From NCBI RefSeq assembly GCF_000975265.2, contig NZ_CP083405.1, positions 2,852,001-2,916,000 on the forward strand: 64,000 bases of DNA, in the 5' to 3' direction. The notes beneath the pieces were generated by a model that was not told the origin of the DNA, did not search any database, and worked only from the letters and a program-made list of their open reading frames with translations. The position numbers and the translations under genes were made by a program. The stretch is from Mycobacterium lepromatosis (GTDB lineage Bacteria; Actinomycetota; Actinomycetes; Mycobacteriales; Mycobacteriaceae). Positions 9,446 to 20,254 of this stretch are shown in pieces (the first letter of the stretch is position 1; each line of letters starts with the position of its first letter).

Positions 9446-10114
9446 TTAGCGTGAGTCTGGCACCGTGTCGTCTTCAGGAAAACTGCCGGTAGCCTGGAAG
9501 ATGACTCGGCGTGCTACTTCGACGGCGTGGTCGGCGAAACGTTCATAGAACCTGCCTAGCAACGTCACGTCGACGGCGGTCGCCACGCCGTGCTTCCATT
9601 CGCGATCCATCAGCACCGAGAATAAATGCCGGTGCAGCTCGTCCATCGCGTCGTCTTTTTCACGGATCCGGGCGGCTTTCTCCGGGTCGCAGGACAACAC
9701 CACTTCTTGTGCACCGCTTCCCAATTCTACTGCAACTCGACCTATTTCGGCGAAATATCCATTGACCTCTTCAGGCAACACATGCTGAGGGTGGCGTCGG
9801 CGGGCGGTCTTAGCAACGTGTAAGGCCAACGTACCCATCCGATCAATGTCAGCCACCATCTGGATGGCGCTCACGATTGCTCTGAGGTCACTGGCTACCG
9901 GGGCTTGTAAGGCCAGCAGTACGAAAGCGCTCTCTTCGGCGCGAGCGCTGCGGGTCGCGATCTTTTCGTGGTCGGTGATCACTTGTTCTGCCAGCATCAG
10001 ATCGGCTTGCAGCAATGCTTGGGTGGCCCGCTCCATGGCGATTCCTGCCAGCCCGCACATCTCGCTGAGCCGCTCAGATAACTCCGAGAGTTGCTCATGG
10101 TAAGCGGTTCGCAT
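9446..10114 (-). CDS. phoY2: Phosphate signalling protein PhoU (PhoY2)
   Basis: The 222-residue all-helical cytosolic protein has the two PhoU repeats, each with an acidic metal-binding motif ([20 protein letters not shown] in the first, [17 protein letters not shown] in the second). PhoU proteins link Pst transport to the two-component phosphate sensor and repress the phosphate-starvation response when phosphate is plentiful; in M. tuberculosis PhoY2 also affects persister formation. The ATG at 10114 gives full length. The gene converges on pstB. It looks intact. Confidence 0.93.
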   Translation of the reverse strand: MRTAYHEQLSELSERLSEMCGLAGIAMERATQALLQADLMLAEQVITDHEKIATRSARAEESAFVLLALQAPVASDLRAIVSAIQMVADIDRMGTLALHVAKTARRRHPQHVLPEEVNGYFAEIGRVAVELGSGAQEVVLSCDPEKAARIREKDDAMDELHRHLFSVLMDREWKHGVATAVDVTLLGRFYERFADHAVEVARRVIFQATGSFPEDDTVPDSR

Positions 10115-10189
10115 GTGGTTAAGCCTACGTTCTCGAGATCGAAAACGGCGGCGAAGCGACGCTTAGACGGCTATTCGCAGGTGGTGTCG

Positions 10190-12240
10190 GCTGCGTTGGT
10201 CAACGTCAGGCCCTCACGGCAACTTAGTTGGCGGGTTGTTGAAGTTGCGGTTTATCTGCACGGTGACCGATGTGCCGTTGGGCGGGGGAGCGGTGACAGT
10301 ACCACAATCTAGGCCGAGGACCACGCTAACTACTTGGCCAATGCTGGTAACTTGCTGAACTTGTGAAATTGGGGAACGTCGACACCACAGTGTCTATGGC
10401 TTGCTAGTTCCCTGGTGAGAATAACGCCGTAGTGACCTTAAACGAACCCGAGTAGTCTTCTTAAGATCATAACAGTTGAAGCCGGCCTACTCGAGTTCTT
10501 TGGCGGCGGTGGTTGCCAGACCTACTCGGCTGGTCGAATTGGACAGCTGTACGATCATGCCTCGCGACTAGGTTGTCGTCATCTGCTCATGCTGAACCTC
10601 CGGAAGGTGTCCGGTGTCGCCCTCTTGGGGGTGGACGTGGTTGTCGGTGTCATCCCCAAATTCTGCGCATTCGGATCGTTTTCGAGAAGTAAGTGGTCAT
10701 CAATTGATGGTGGCATCGAAAACTGCTCGCATGTCGGCCGTGCGTAGTGGTTCGTTGCCGTTCTCGTCTGTCACTCCGGTAGGCACGTTAACAAACGTAA
10801 TGTGCCTGGACGCCATGTCCTGCAATGACATACCCAGCTGGACTAGGTCTTTGGTCTTGACATTGTCGACATAGCTATTGCCTATGAACGTGTTGACGAG
10901 GTTGTTCAGCTTATTCAGGTTGAATGATGTATCCGTCGAGATTATAGAACGCGGCAACGACGACAGGAATAATTGCTGTCGTTTGATGCGGTTGTAGTCC
11001 TCATTGAACTCGGTAGTGACCTTACGTGCTCGCGCATAGTTCAATGCTGTTTCCCCATTGAGAACCTTGCATCCCTGGTGGTCTAGCATCGTGCCCAATT
11101 ATGTAGTCTTGTATCAGACTTTTGCTGCACACCTCGACGCCTTCGACCGCCCTGACCATCCGCGCAAATCCGACGAAGTCAGTGACGGTGAACCGGGTGG
11201 ATGCTCAAAGCGGAAGGCTTCTGGATTTCTTTCACTAGACATTTCGGACCGCCGTAGGAAAAAGTTGAGTTCAATTTGTTCTCTGCGTAGACAACTCGTG
11301 GATCGAATTTCCCTTTTCTCGTTGTAGATGGGTTCGTACTTGCCGGTTTCAGGGTCCCAGACTTCGCACTTTATCGGGGTAACCGCCAGGTTGCGGGGGA
11401 AGGTAACGAGATCACTACCATGTGTTTGCGGTTTGCCAGGATGTTCATCCGCATCACGGTGTCCGATCGTATGCCGTCGATATCTTGGGTATCGCCCGCG
11501 CCCATGTTGGCGTTGGCCCCTGCGCGCGAATCCATACCGACGATCAAAAGTTCTCGTTGTCATACCGACCGCCGGGGTCGGCGATATCGTGCGAGTCTGA
11601 GTCAAGCGCGCTGACGGTGTTGAGGCGGTTGTTCTTCTAGGCGTTCCAACGCTAAGCCGCGTCAGTCAGAACCAGGGTCAGCACGGCAAACAACGTGGAT
11701 AATAATAGGCGTCCGGCCAGCAACGTCGGGGTCGGCGGCTGTATTTGGGGTGTTGCTTGCGGGTCTTACGGGCCTCGGGAGCGGAGGACCCGCCGCTTGG
11801 CGCGGGCAGCACTTCGTATACTGAGGTCGGCGTATGTACACTGTCGTGCGGATAGCGGGTTGCTCCGAGGTCGGGAATCTCTGAAACGTTCTCCAAGGAG
11901 AACGTCGGGATGTTGGTGGCCCGGGTGTCTTACTCGTCGCCGGGGTAGTTGATGACATCGAATGGCTCGATGTCTGGGGTTTGGTGGCGGGCTATGTATG
12001 GGGTGACTGGACTGCTCAGGAGTGGGAGCGTAAATTTTGGTGATTAAGTCGGCGACGGTTATTAGGCCGACGGCATGATATCCGGTCTTTTCGGTGTTGA
12101 CGGGCGATTTGCCCCGGTCATCGGCAGGTCACGTCATCGTGTTCGGATGCAAAGTGGCGCTAGCACAGCGCGGCGCTAAACGGTAGCTGCGCATCGGGGG
12201 TAATTCGTTGATCATCGCTGTCGGCCGCCGGACCCGCTTC
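10190..12240 (-). pseudogene. Dead LytR-CpsA-Psr (LCP) family cell-wall ligase, Rv0822c-like
   Basis: From the 3' side: a LytR_C-like tail (GQVVSVVLGLDCGTVTAPPP), an LCP core with VLNGETALNYARARKVT and NRIKRQQLFLSSL (10700-11098), an upstream core piece DLVTFPRNLAVTPIKCEVW, and a proline-rich cytoplasmic N-terminus ending near 12240 (TVADLITKIYAP). LCP proteins attach arabinogalactan or other polymers to peptidoglycan. The pieces lie in several frames with stops between them. It follows desA1 and dusB on the minus strand, matching the M. tuberculosis order. Confidence 0.85.
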
Positions 12241-12433
12241 GATAGTCAAGAGTGGCGCTATTCTCGCTGTAATTCACGTACTGCCGGCCTCCACAACTCC
12301 GATGCGGACGCCATTAGTGTCCGTGCAAAATGGTCAATGCGCCGCTGGCATTTTAGTGTTGTAACCTGCGCTACAATTACCACTAAATGGTACTGCGTTA
12401 TTGGTCGAGATGCGATTTTGGCAGCGTTTCGAT

Positions 12434-13609
12434 TCAGCCACCAGATTCCATGATGTCGGCACCGACCGGCACTGTGCAGTCGTTGGGGTCAGTCAGCCAG
12501 CTGTCGGGCAAAGCCACCCAGGTGGATGAACCTTGCCTACCCCGGGGTCCAGCCGCGGCGTCCGGGAACGGGACAACGCCGTCCAACCGGTTTAGTAGGC
12601 AGTCAAGTTCATTGAGCGTTTTGACCAGTGCCAGTGCGCGTCGCAATTCGGATCCGGCGGGAAAGCCGTGCAGGTACCACGTGATGTGTTTGCGGATGTC
12701 GCGCATGCCCTTGTCTTCGCCGAAATGGGCGGCTAGCAGTTTGCCGTGCCGACGGACGATGTCGGCGACTTCGCCGAGTGTGGGTGGTGTGGGCTTAGGT
12801 CTGCCGGTGAACGCGGCCGACAGCTCGGCGAACAGCCACGGACGGCCCAGGCAGCCACGGCCGATGACAACACCATCGCACCCAGTGGCGGCCATCATGG
12901 CCAGCGCGTCGCTCGCGTCGTAGATGTCCCCATTGCCGAGCACAGGAATCGTCCGCACCTGCCGCTTTAGCTGGGCGATCTGTGTCCAATCGGCAGTGCC
13001 GGAGTAGCGTTGAGCCGCCGTCCGGGCGTGCAACGTGACCGCGGCGGCGCCCTCAGCTTCGGCAATACGGCCGGCATCTAAGTGGGTGTGATGTTCGTCG
13101 TCGATGCCGATGCGGAACTTCACAGTCACCGGTATTTTGGTGCCTTCGGTAGCACGCACAGCGGCAGCGACGATTTGGCCAAACAGTCGCCGCTTGTATG
13201 GCAACGCTGCCCCGCCGCCGCGTCTGGTGACTTTCGGCATCGGGCAGCCGAAATTCATATCGATGTGATCTGCCAAACCTTCGTCAGCGATTATCTTGGC
13301 GGCCGCGTACGTGGTAGCCGGGTCTACGGTGTGGAGCTGCAACGAGCGGGGCGACTCGTCCGGTGCGAATGTGGTCATGTGCATCGTGACCGGATTTCGC
13401 TCGACGAGTGCACGCGCTGTCACCATTTCGCAGACGTACAGTCCGCTGATGGTGCCGACCTGCGATTGTTCTAGTGGCGGTTGCAAGCGCGGCGGGTTGC
13501 CACACTTCGAACCAAATTCACGGCACAGTGTCCGGAATGTTACGTTCGTTACGCCAGCCATCGGAGCCAATACAACCGGGCTGGCAAGCTCGATCGGGCC
13601 GATGCGCAA
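12434..13609 (-). CDS. dusB: tRNA-dihydrouridine synthase DusB
   Basis: The 391-residue FMN enzyme reduces uridines in the D-loop of tRNA. The TIM barrel opens with ELASPVVLAPMAGVTNVTFR; the catalytic cysteine lies in MNFGCPMPKVTRRGGGAAL, and the phosphate-binding end reads ATGCDGVVIGRGCLGRPWLF. TTG at 13609 is the start, 7 nt after the desA1 stop, with GGGCGG upstream; the next possible starts would cut the barrel. A segment of about 14 residues around EFGSKCGNPPRLQPP near residue 35 looks longer than I remember for other mycobacterial homologues. Otherwise intact; likely co-transcribed with desA1. Confidence 0.9.
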   Translation of the reverse strand: MRIGPIELASPVVLAPMAGVTNVTFRTLCREFGSKCGNPPRLQPPLEQSQVGTISGLYVCEMVTARALVERNPVTMHMTTFAPDESPRSLQLHTVDPATTYAAAKIIADEGLADHIDMNFGCPMPKVTRRGGGAALPYKRRLFGQIVAAAVRATEGTKIPVTVKFRIGIDDEHHTHLDAGRIAEAEGAAAVTLHARTAAQRYSGTADWTQIAQLKRQVRTIPVLGNGDIYDASDALAMMAATGCDGVVIGRGCLGRPWLFAELSAAFTGRPKPTPPTLGEVADIVRRHGKLLAAHFGEDKGMRDIRKHITWYLHGFPAGSELRRALALVKTLNELDCLLNRLDGVVPFPDAAAGPRGRQGSSTWVALPDSWLTDPNDCTVPVGADIMESGG

Positions 13610-13616
13610 TGGTCAA

Positions 13617-14633
13617 CTACCGCCCACTCATCTTCAGCGTGCCTTTGGTAGATAGCACCTTGCGTGCGGTGATTTTCTCAGTCCGGCGAGCCTCGCGCTC
13701 GATGTAGCGCTGCTTGGAGACTTCGAACTTGTCGCACGCGGCCTCAAGCTCTTTAAGATGCTCGCCGATTTCGTCACGCAACCGTGTACCCTCGCCACTG
13801 AAGTCTTCGCGCTCCAAAATCCGCCACTTTTTGAGCACAGGCATGACCACCTCGTCAAGGTGGATCCGGATGTCGTAGACGCCACCGACGGCGATTATCA
13901 CGGCCTTGCGCCGGAACTCAGGAACCAGGAATCCCGGCATTTTAAAGTTGTGCAGGATCTTGTGCAGTGCCTTGATCGCAAGGTTGGGTGCGAGCTCTAT
14001 GCCAGCTTCGCTGACGTCCCGGTAGAAGATCATGTGCAGGTTTTCATCGCCCGATATTTTGGTGAGCAGCTGGTCAGCGATGGTCTCGTTGCAGGCCTTA
14101 CCTGTGTTGCGGTGCGAGACGCGTGTAGCCAGCTCTTGGAATGTGACGTAGAGGATCGAGTCGAACAGGGTGTCGGCGAAGAGTCCACCTTGGTGATTCT
14201 GGCCCGGGCTGAAACCCCGGTTGACCACCTCGATGCGTAGCTTCTCTAGCTCTACCGGATCGACCGCGCGGGTCACCACTAGATAGTCGCGCAGCGCGAT
14301 TCCGTGCCGGTTTTCCTCGGCTGTCCAGCGGTTGACCCACTGCCCCCACGCCCCGTCCATGCCCATGGTCATCGCGATTTCTCGGTGATACGACGGCAGG
14401 TTGTCCTCGGTGACCAGGTTCTGCACCATAGCCACCTGGGCGACATCGGAGAGTCGACTCTGCTCGGGATCCCAATTCTGACCGCCGAGAGCGTAGAAGT
14501 TCTTGCCATCCGACCACGGGATGTAGTCGTGCGGGTTCCAGGGCTTGTGTAGGCGTTCATGCCGGTTCATGTACTTCTCGACGACCGGTTCGAGCTCGTG
14601 CAGCAGCTGTAGGTCGGTCAGCTCGGCTGACAT
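13617..14633 (-). CDS. desA1: Acyl-ACP desaturase DesA1
   Basis: The 338-residue soluble di-iron desaturase introduces a double bond into long acyl-ACP chains and feeds mycolic acid synthesis. The iron ligands are visible: Glu76, Glu107 and His110 in EENRHG, Glu167, and Glu197 and His200 in GDENLHM. Length equals that of M. tuberculosis DesA1. The ATG at 14633 has GGAGGAG 3 nt upstream, a strong site. dusB follows 7 nt downstream. The gene is intact and is an essential function in mycobacteria. Confidence 0.96.
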   Translation of the reverse strand: MSAELTDLQLLHELEPVVEKYMNRHERLHKPWNPHDYIPWSDGKNFYALGGQNWDPEQSRLSDVAQVAMVQNLVTEDNLPSYHREIAMTMGMDGAWGQWVNRWTAEENRHGIALRDYLVVTRAVDPVELEKLRIEVVNRGFSPGQNHQGGLFADTLFDSILYVTFQELATRVSHRNTGKACNETIADQLLTKISGDENLHMIFYRDVSEAGIELAPNLAIKALHKILHNFKMPGFLVPEFRRKAVIIAVGGVYDIRIHLDEVVMPVLKKWRILEREDFSGEGTRLRDEIGEHLKELEAACDKFEVSKQRYIEREARRTEKITARKVLSTKGTLKMSGR

Positions 14634-14839
14634 GGCTCCTCCAGTTATCTGTGTCTATTGGTTGCAGTCAACATATCTGTGTATCTCAGTAGCATCAAGT
14701 TCCCTTCCGGTGTGCCACGTCGTGGGGTTAACAGCCGCATCGGCTGGCCGGCTCATCGTTCGCGTGACCTTCGAACACCGGACCACAGCGACGTTGTGGC
14801 TCGCGGCCGGGCAACCTCAGTCACACGTCGTGGCATGAA

Positions 14840-15460
14840 CCGATCGCTCGACTTCTTCCAGCTTACCCAGGGTACGTGCGTGGCAGCTGTATTGAGCAGC
14901 ATCTCGGTTCAGTAATCGATGAACTATTCGCGTGTGGCCCCGGCAGGCTGTGCAGATAGTTAGTGTGGTGAATAGACCGGTGGGGTCTCCGGTCAAGCTG
15001 GTGGTGACCATTTTTTGTTAAGACTTTATTGTAGGATGAGGTCGCCGCTCCGGGATAATTTGTATTGTAGAAGCGTGATGATGTTGGACAGCAACTCCGC
15101 GCCGGACTGAGCCGGCATGGGCTTGACTGTAGGTGCCAATACCAGCACGTGCCTGCGCACCGGGGTTATCGACCAAAAGCATGACAAATTTTTTGACGGT
15201 TTCGTTGAGGGGTCTTAGTCGAGACGAGGGTTGTTATGGTCCGCGTGCAGACGTCGTCGTAAACCGCACGCATAAATTTCGTTTTCGTCACGGCCAGGAA
15301 GTGTTCGTAGTAGTATTGTTCGGTCAGTGCGGCCCTGAGGCATATTGCACGGGTGGCCAGCACCCATCCGCTGTAGTCGTCGAGTAACTGCGTACCGGCA
15401 GCGATGAGGTTATCGCGACGTAAGGCTAGGCGACTCTCCAGTGGGACGCCGGACTAACGG
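14840..15460 (-). pseudogene. Dead TetR-family regulator (Rv0825c-like)
   Basis: The N-terminal helix-turn-helix is legible: RRDNLIAAGTQLLDDYSGWV, then AALTEQYYYEHF and MRAVYDDVCTRTI, the classic TetR recognition helix region. A stop follows at about residue 95 of the frame, and the ligand-binding domain is only a trace (LLNRDAAQYSC). It lies upstream of, and in the same direction as, desA1, in the order expected from M. tuberculosis. Confidence 0.75.
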
Positions 15461-15639
15461 TCTCATCGTTGGTGAGACTGCACACCGCTCCCTAAACTTT
15501 CAAAGTGACAACATGTTTAGTCAGAATGACTCTCATCTACAGGAAAAGCGTCAGTGACTAAATATTCGTCGCCAGCGTGCCCGTTGAACAGCGCTAAAAG
15601 ATCACGATGATATAGCTGGCGGCTGTCCGATGTCGTCGC

Positions 15640-16575
15640 TGGCTGCGACGCCGCTCCCGCTTCGCTCAGAAGCGTTGACCTGGCGGTATTTTGGCCGACG
15701 GCTAGCGTGGCATGGTGCCGGGGCCATGGGCGCGATCGATGCAGAATACTTATCTCCCAGTTGGGAGCGGTGGTCGAAGATCACTTGACCTTTCCGGGAA
15801 CGCTGGCAACGGCTGCTGTGGTCATTATACCAAATATTGACAGTGTTGTTTTCGACGGCGACTACACGCCGGTGACCGACGCTAAGGTGGGTGATATATG
15901 GTCCCACCATCAAGGCGCTGATGCTGCTGGCTGTCGCTACTAAGTGTTGAGCCCCTGTTGTCTTTTACTGGGCGCATGCCACGTTCTTTGTCGGTAATTT
16001 TGCAGGTGGCTGGACTGTTCTGCGGTGGCCTAGCCGAAGACCAGGAGCGCCAGCTGTTCGGTGAATACATCGCTTTGGTAGCGATATGGCATGAGCATGC
16101 TCCCAGCGAAGACGTCTTGGAGGAATTCCCGGTCTACTGAGATCGGTTTTGCCGCAACATGTTGGAGAATAATCAGGCGGCACGTGCCGTACTCGATATG
16201 ATCAAGCTATCTAAACCTGCTTTCGCTCAATGGGTGCCGGATTGGTTGTGGGCAGCGTAGATTCCTGGCCCTTTTCCTTGTTTGGCTTACCGTCGGTCTT
16301 ACGCTCCGCCTGTCCGGGAGTCGGCGGGTTACCGGTGGTTGCGCAGCGACGAATGGCTGCACAGGCGTTTTGGCAACTTTGTCCGCTTGGTCTTCGCGTT
16401 GGTGCCGCGCCGGTTGCAGAAGCATCCGCAGGCCTGTGCCGGCTGGGATCGTGCTATTGGGCGCGTGCTCGCTGACGCACCGCTGGTGCAGACGCCTGTA
16501 CGCAACCTGCCGCCCCAGCGGGTGGGTGGTGTTGCGAATTTGGTGACTGGCTTAAACCCAACCTCGGTGCGGTGA
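15640..16575 (+). pseudogene. Dead DUF2236 (MpaB-like) oxygenase, Rv0826-like
   Basis: Fragments in three frames follow the family order: VVFYWAHATFFVGNF, SEDQERQLFGEYIAL and EHAPSEDVLEEFPVY, a piece containing FAQWVPDWLWAA, and a C-terminal block PPVRESAGYRWLRSDEWLHR through AGWDRAIGRVLADAPLVQTP. DUF2236 proteins are heme-containing oxygenases related to latex-clearing protein; the substrate is unknown. Numerous stops and frame changes show it is inactive. Confidence 0.8.
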
Positions 16576-16900
16576 TGACGTGGAATCCCTGGGCTGTCGT
16601 GTTCGGCGTTGAAGACGGCATCGATGACCAGCTGGCGTACGTGATCGTGTAGAAATTTTCAGGTTGTAGAAAATTGTGGTCCCGTCTGGCGGGTGCGCAC
16701 CAGACGTGTCATCCGCAGTTTCGCCAGGTGCCGGGAGACTGACGACGCTGGTTTGTCCACATGTTCGGCGGGTTCGTTAACGGACATCTCACGATTCGTC
16801 AGCGACTACAACACTGGCACGCGAGTGGCATCGGCCAACATTGATAACATTTCGATCACTAAACTGGCCTGATTGCCGGGTAATCAACCGCGGCTATTAT
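16555..16900 (-). pseudogene. kmtR: Dead ArsR-type nickel/cobalt sensor KmtR
   Basis: The frame reads LADATRVPVL, a TAG stop, then SLTNREMSVNEPAEHVDKPA and RHLAKLRMTRLVRTRQ, then after a frameshift HDHVRQLVIDAVFNAEHDSP and GIPRHHR. The conserved tryptophan before SLxxREMSV is replaced by the stop. KmtR in M. tuberculosis represses a cation efflux gene and senses Ni and Co; here the repressor is lost. Confidence 0.85.
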
Positions 16901-17034
16901 CTGTATGTATATGCAAATAGTAGTGTTGTCGCCAAAGTGTGGGGAATTTTTTGCGATAGTAAATAGAGTAATAATATATTCATTTTTGAATATTTATTTC
17001 TGCATGTTTTTGTGACTCGAGATGGGGAGGGCTT

Positions 17035-17930
17035 TGGCTTGTACCGATTGTGATCGTTGGGGATATCGCGATGAGTGTCGGAGCGACGGCGACCACGATC
17101 GCCGCTCAGCGAGCGCTGGCCTTTGACGAAAAGCCGATCGATGATCCATGTGTCGCGCTGCTGGTGCAGGCTGTTTAATTCGACGTCTACACGCAACTGG
17201 TCAATGGTCGGATTGCTGTTGACCAGAATCCGGATTTAATCTGCAACACATGGCCCGGCGGATGGCTTGCCGCGCCAGGTTCTACGATCAATTCTTTGTC
17301 GATACGACAAAGAACGGTGTCGGCCAAGAGTGATTCTCGTGGCGTGTCTCGATGCACGCGCTTACCGTTTAGCGTGGCCGGCCGGCACCGTGGTCTACGA
17401 GGGCGACATACCGGAGGTGGATTGAATTCAAGACGGTGACACTGAGCGATCTAGGTGCCGAGCCGACCGCTGAGTGGCGCAATGGTCGCGGTCGACTTGC
17501 GCGATGATTGGGCTGCGGCGCTGCAGGCGGCAGGATTCGATTCGCAGGCTGTTACCGTGTGGAGTACCGAAGGGTTGCTAGTCTCCTTGCCGGAGGGCTG
17601 GACGCGGACCAGGATGTCCTGTTCGGTAACATCACTCCTTTGATTGCCTCCGACAGTTGGGCTGGCTTCTGCATTCGTGCCCGTCACTGCTACCGTGTCG
17701 TGGACGAGCGGTAGCCTCTCCCGCAGGCCCGGAGATGGGTGAATTGGGCTTCGAGAATCGATCTGAACGATCTTGCCTACCCATAGTCAACGCAGTCACA
17801 TTGTCGACTGTCTGAGCTAGCACGGCTGGCAGACATCGTCGCACACGGTCAAGGACTTTCATACGGCTAATGGTTTAATCTACCCCGAAGACGACATAGC
17901 CGAGGTAATCCACAGCAGTGCGATGCTCGT
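17035..17930 (+). pseudogene. Dead S-adenosylmethionine-dependent methyltransferase (Rv0830-like)
   Basis: The start of the family is seen in GDIAMSVGATATTIAAQRAL, IDDPCVALLVQAV and FDVYTQLVNGRIAVDQ. The middle is decayed. The block [19 protein letters not shown] and [16 protein letters not shown] (17480-17600) is well preserved, followed by scattered remnants of the C-terminus. These paralogous mycobacterial enzymes are of unknown substrate. Stops occur in every frame. Confidence 0.8.
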
Positions 17931-17949
17931 CCGCTTATGCCACACCTCA

Positions 17950-18440
17950 GGAACGGGAGCAAGCTTATTAGTAGTGCAGAAGGTTATCTTTCATGCGGTT
18001 GGTGAACAAGTCCGGAAATACCGCACGAACTGGCGCTTACAAATCGTGATAAGTTTTTTAGCCAGCGTATCCTTGTCGTACTTCGGGACAGGCTTGTTGG
18101 GCTTCCAGAAGCTGGTCGATATCCATTAGAATGAATGGTCCAAGTTGGGCCCATATGACCCGGCGCAAGTGGTAATTAGGATCGAGCGCCTGACCGATTC
18201 CTGGGCCGTAACGGAGAATGCGTGATTTGCTTTGCAGCGTTTAGCGGGCGACGTCGATGCTGTGCCGGGGCCACCATCTTCCAAGCCACGTCTTGAGCCT
18301 GACGTTTGATTGGCAACTGATCGGCAAGCCGGTGCTACAGCTATTAGCCGGATGGTTCGGTTCGAAAGTCGGTTATCGAGTGGCGGATTTCCAGTGTGAC
18401 CAGCGCACTGGTCCTGGTTGAGGTTCATTCCATAGCCACT
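17950..18440 (-). pseudogene. Dead Rv0831c-like conserved protein with internal deletion
   Basis: On the minus strand the 5' part reads SALVTLEIRHSITDFRTEPS and IKRQAQDVAWKMVAP, interrupted by stops, then jumps to RYGPGIGQALDPNYHLRR and AQLGPFILMDIDQLLEA. About 100 codons between these blocks are missing compared with the homologue I remember. The function of the family is unknown. It ends the protein-coding stretch before the tRNA cluster. Confidence 0.7.
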
Positions 18441-18606
18441 CATTCAGGAAAGCATCGCCAACGATATGGCGGTAAAAAACGTCGTTTAGCCGCGCGTTGT
18501 GCCAGTGAGTCCGGCACCACCGTAAACCGCTGGCAGACGAGTTGCTGCCCGACGCTATCGTCGAAGGTGCCAATGTTGGCTAACGTAATGTTAGCAGGGG
18601 ATTTGG

Positions 18607-18679
18607 TGCCCCCACTAGGACTCGAACCTAGGACCTGCGGATTAAAAGTCCGTAGCTCTACCAACTGAGCTATAGGGGC
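18607..18679 (-). tRNA. lysT: tRNA-Lys (anticodon TTT)
   Basis: A 73-nt cloverleaf on the minus strand: acceptor GCCCCTA pairs with the 3' end TGGGGGCA region, D-arm AGCTCAGTTGGTAGAGCT, anticodon loop CTTTTAA, T-arm with GGTTCGAGTCC. The CCA tail is not encoded. Confidence 0.95.
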
Positions 18680-18802
18680 GCGGACATTCAGGATACTGCG
18701 TTCGGGAATTGAGCTTGTTTGAGGATTGGGCCCACGGTGGCCTAAGCTGATTGGGTCTCAACAGTAACTACGTTGTGAGTACCCCGAAGAAATTCGGTTC
18801 TG

Positions 18803-18875
18803 GCCCCCTTCGTCTAGCGGCCTAGGACGCCGCCCTTTCAAGGCGGTAGCGCGGGTTCGAATCCCGTAGGGGGTA
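18803..18875 (+). tRNA. gltT: tRNA-Glu (anticodon TTC)
   Basis: A 73-nt cloverleaf: acceptor GCCCCCT with AGGGGGTA at the 3' end, anticodon stem CCGCC/GGCGG around loop CTTTCAA, T-loop GGTTCGAATCC. It is the first of three plus-strand tRNA genes spaced about 30 nt apart. Confidence 0.95.
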
Positions 18876-18905
18876 CTGCTACGCGGTGACGTGGAGTACA
18901 AGTAA

Positions 18906-18979
18906 GGCCCTGTGGCGCAGTTGGTTAGCGCGCCGCCCTGTCACGGCGGAGGTCGCGGGTTCGAGTCCCGTCAGGGTCG
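18906..18979 (+). tRNA. aspT: tRNA-Asp (anticodon GTC)
   Basis: A 74-nt cloverleaf: acceptor GGCCCTG pairs with CAGGGTC plus discriminator G, anticodon stem CCGCC/GGCGG around CTGTCAC, T-loop GGTTCGAGTCC. Confidence 0.95.
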
Positions 18980-19010
18980 CTAGCGCGGCGAGGCACACAC
19001 GCTGCCTTCT

Positions 19011-19084
19011 GGCCAGGTAGCTCAGTCGGTATGAGCGTCCGCCTGAAAAGCGGAAGGTCGGCGGTTCGATCCCGCCCCTGGCTA
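19011..19084 (+). tRNA. pheU: tRNA-Phe (anticodon GAA)
   Basis: A 74-nt cloverleaf: acceptor GGCCAGG with CCTGGCT and discriminator A, where the first pair is a G-U wobble; anticodon stem TCCGC/GCGGA around CTGAAAA; T-loop GGTTCGATCCC. It is the last tRNA before the integrase remnant. Confidence 0.94.
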
Positions 19085-19119
19085 CCGGTTTTGAGCTGTA
19101 TGGACACTGTAACGGCAGC

Positions 19120-20240
19120 TATGGACGTTTCAGTGTGTCCGGTTCCTGTCCTTTCGCCTGAATTGCCGCGGAAATGTGGAGTCGGTCCGGTGGAGGTTCG
19201 TGGCTAAGCGGTCGAGTTCGTCGGTGTATGAGGTCGCTGTAGATATTGGCGTTGACAGTTGGTGCGGAGTGCCCCATGGTCTTCTGGACGTAGCGAAGGT
19301 CAGCGCCGGAAGCTCGGGCCAGGCTGGCGTAGGTTGTGGATAGTCAGAGGCGCCAAGTGGGTTTTTTAAGGGCCTTGTTCCAGTGGGTGTGCCGGCGCCA
19401 GTTGTTTGACCTGAGTAAACCGCCGGTAGGTGAGGTAACCAATTGTTCTTGAGGTGCACTGTTGTCAATTCGTGGCTTGAGGGTATCGATGACGATTGGA
19501 ATGGGACGGTTCGGACGGCTGCACGCGTTTTGGCGGGCCAACGATGATCCGGCTTTCGACTGTCGACACTGCTTGGCGGACGTAGAGCCTGAGCAACGTT
19601 AGGTAGATGTCGCCGACGCTCAGGCCGACAAATTCTGACCGGTGCAGTTTCGGTAAAGGGCAGGATCGTTACGACGTTGCCCTGGTAGCCGCACGCCGCC
19701 GCGAGCGTGACCACCTGGGCGGCCGTGAGGTAGCGATGGCGTTCTCGGGCCAGGTATCTGCCCGGCTGATACGCCCCGAGTCGAATTCATATGGCATTCG
19801 GCTATTTTCCGGCCGTACCATGTCGAGAATTGACCGCAGCAGCCGAAGCGTGGCGAGTTTGGCCCACGGGCCGACGGTGAGGGTGTCGACGAACTGCTAT
19901 ACGTCCTTGTGGCAGATTTCGTCGGTCGGGACATGGCCGAACCGCAGACCAATTCCGAATTCCCAATGCTGGGTGTAACCACTCCATGTCTTGGTCGACA
20001 CGGCTGGGCTTTTCGACGTGCTGTATTGTGTCCAGATTGAGGCGAGTGTGATGTGGCTCAGTCGGGGGTTGACCGCCTGGTGCCAATTGTCGCTTCACCG
20101 TTACGGTCGGCTTTGAAAACTTACGCTTATCGCAATGCGGCGAAGGTCGATGGTGTCTAGACTCATCTCGACGGGGGCTGGATCGCGCACTAGGTAGCGC
20201 GGTTGGCCGGCTGAATTGATTCGCTTTCGGATGCCGGGCG
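19120..20240 (-). pseudogene. Dead tyrosine recombinase (phage-type integrase)
   Basis: On the minus strand the gene begins MAGSVSPGIRKRINSAGQPR (integrase N-terminal binding domain, near 20210), passes pieces of the core and ends with the catalytic region LTIHNLRQ, then in another frame YASLARASGADLRYVQKTMG and HSAPTVNANIYSDL, which carry the HxLRHT/LGH/Y type motifs of tyrosine recombinases. Stops and frameshifts are frequent. Its end lies within 40 nt of tRNA-Phe, a standard integration target, so it is the remnant of a prophage or integrative element. Confidence 0.85.
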
Positions 20241-20254
20241 ATACCGAGCCTGCC

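Noticed and set aside
13758-14240. A 160-codon plus-strand frame inside desA1
   Set aside because: It is antisense to desA1 and made of reversed codons of that gene; no start signal.
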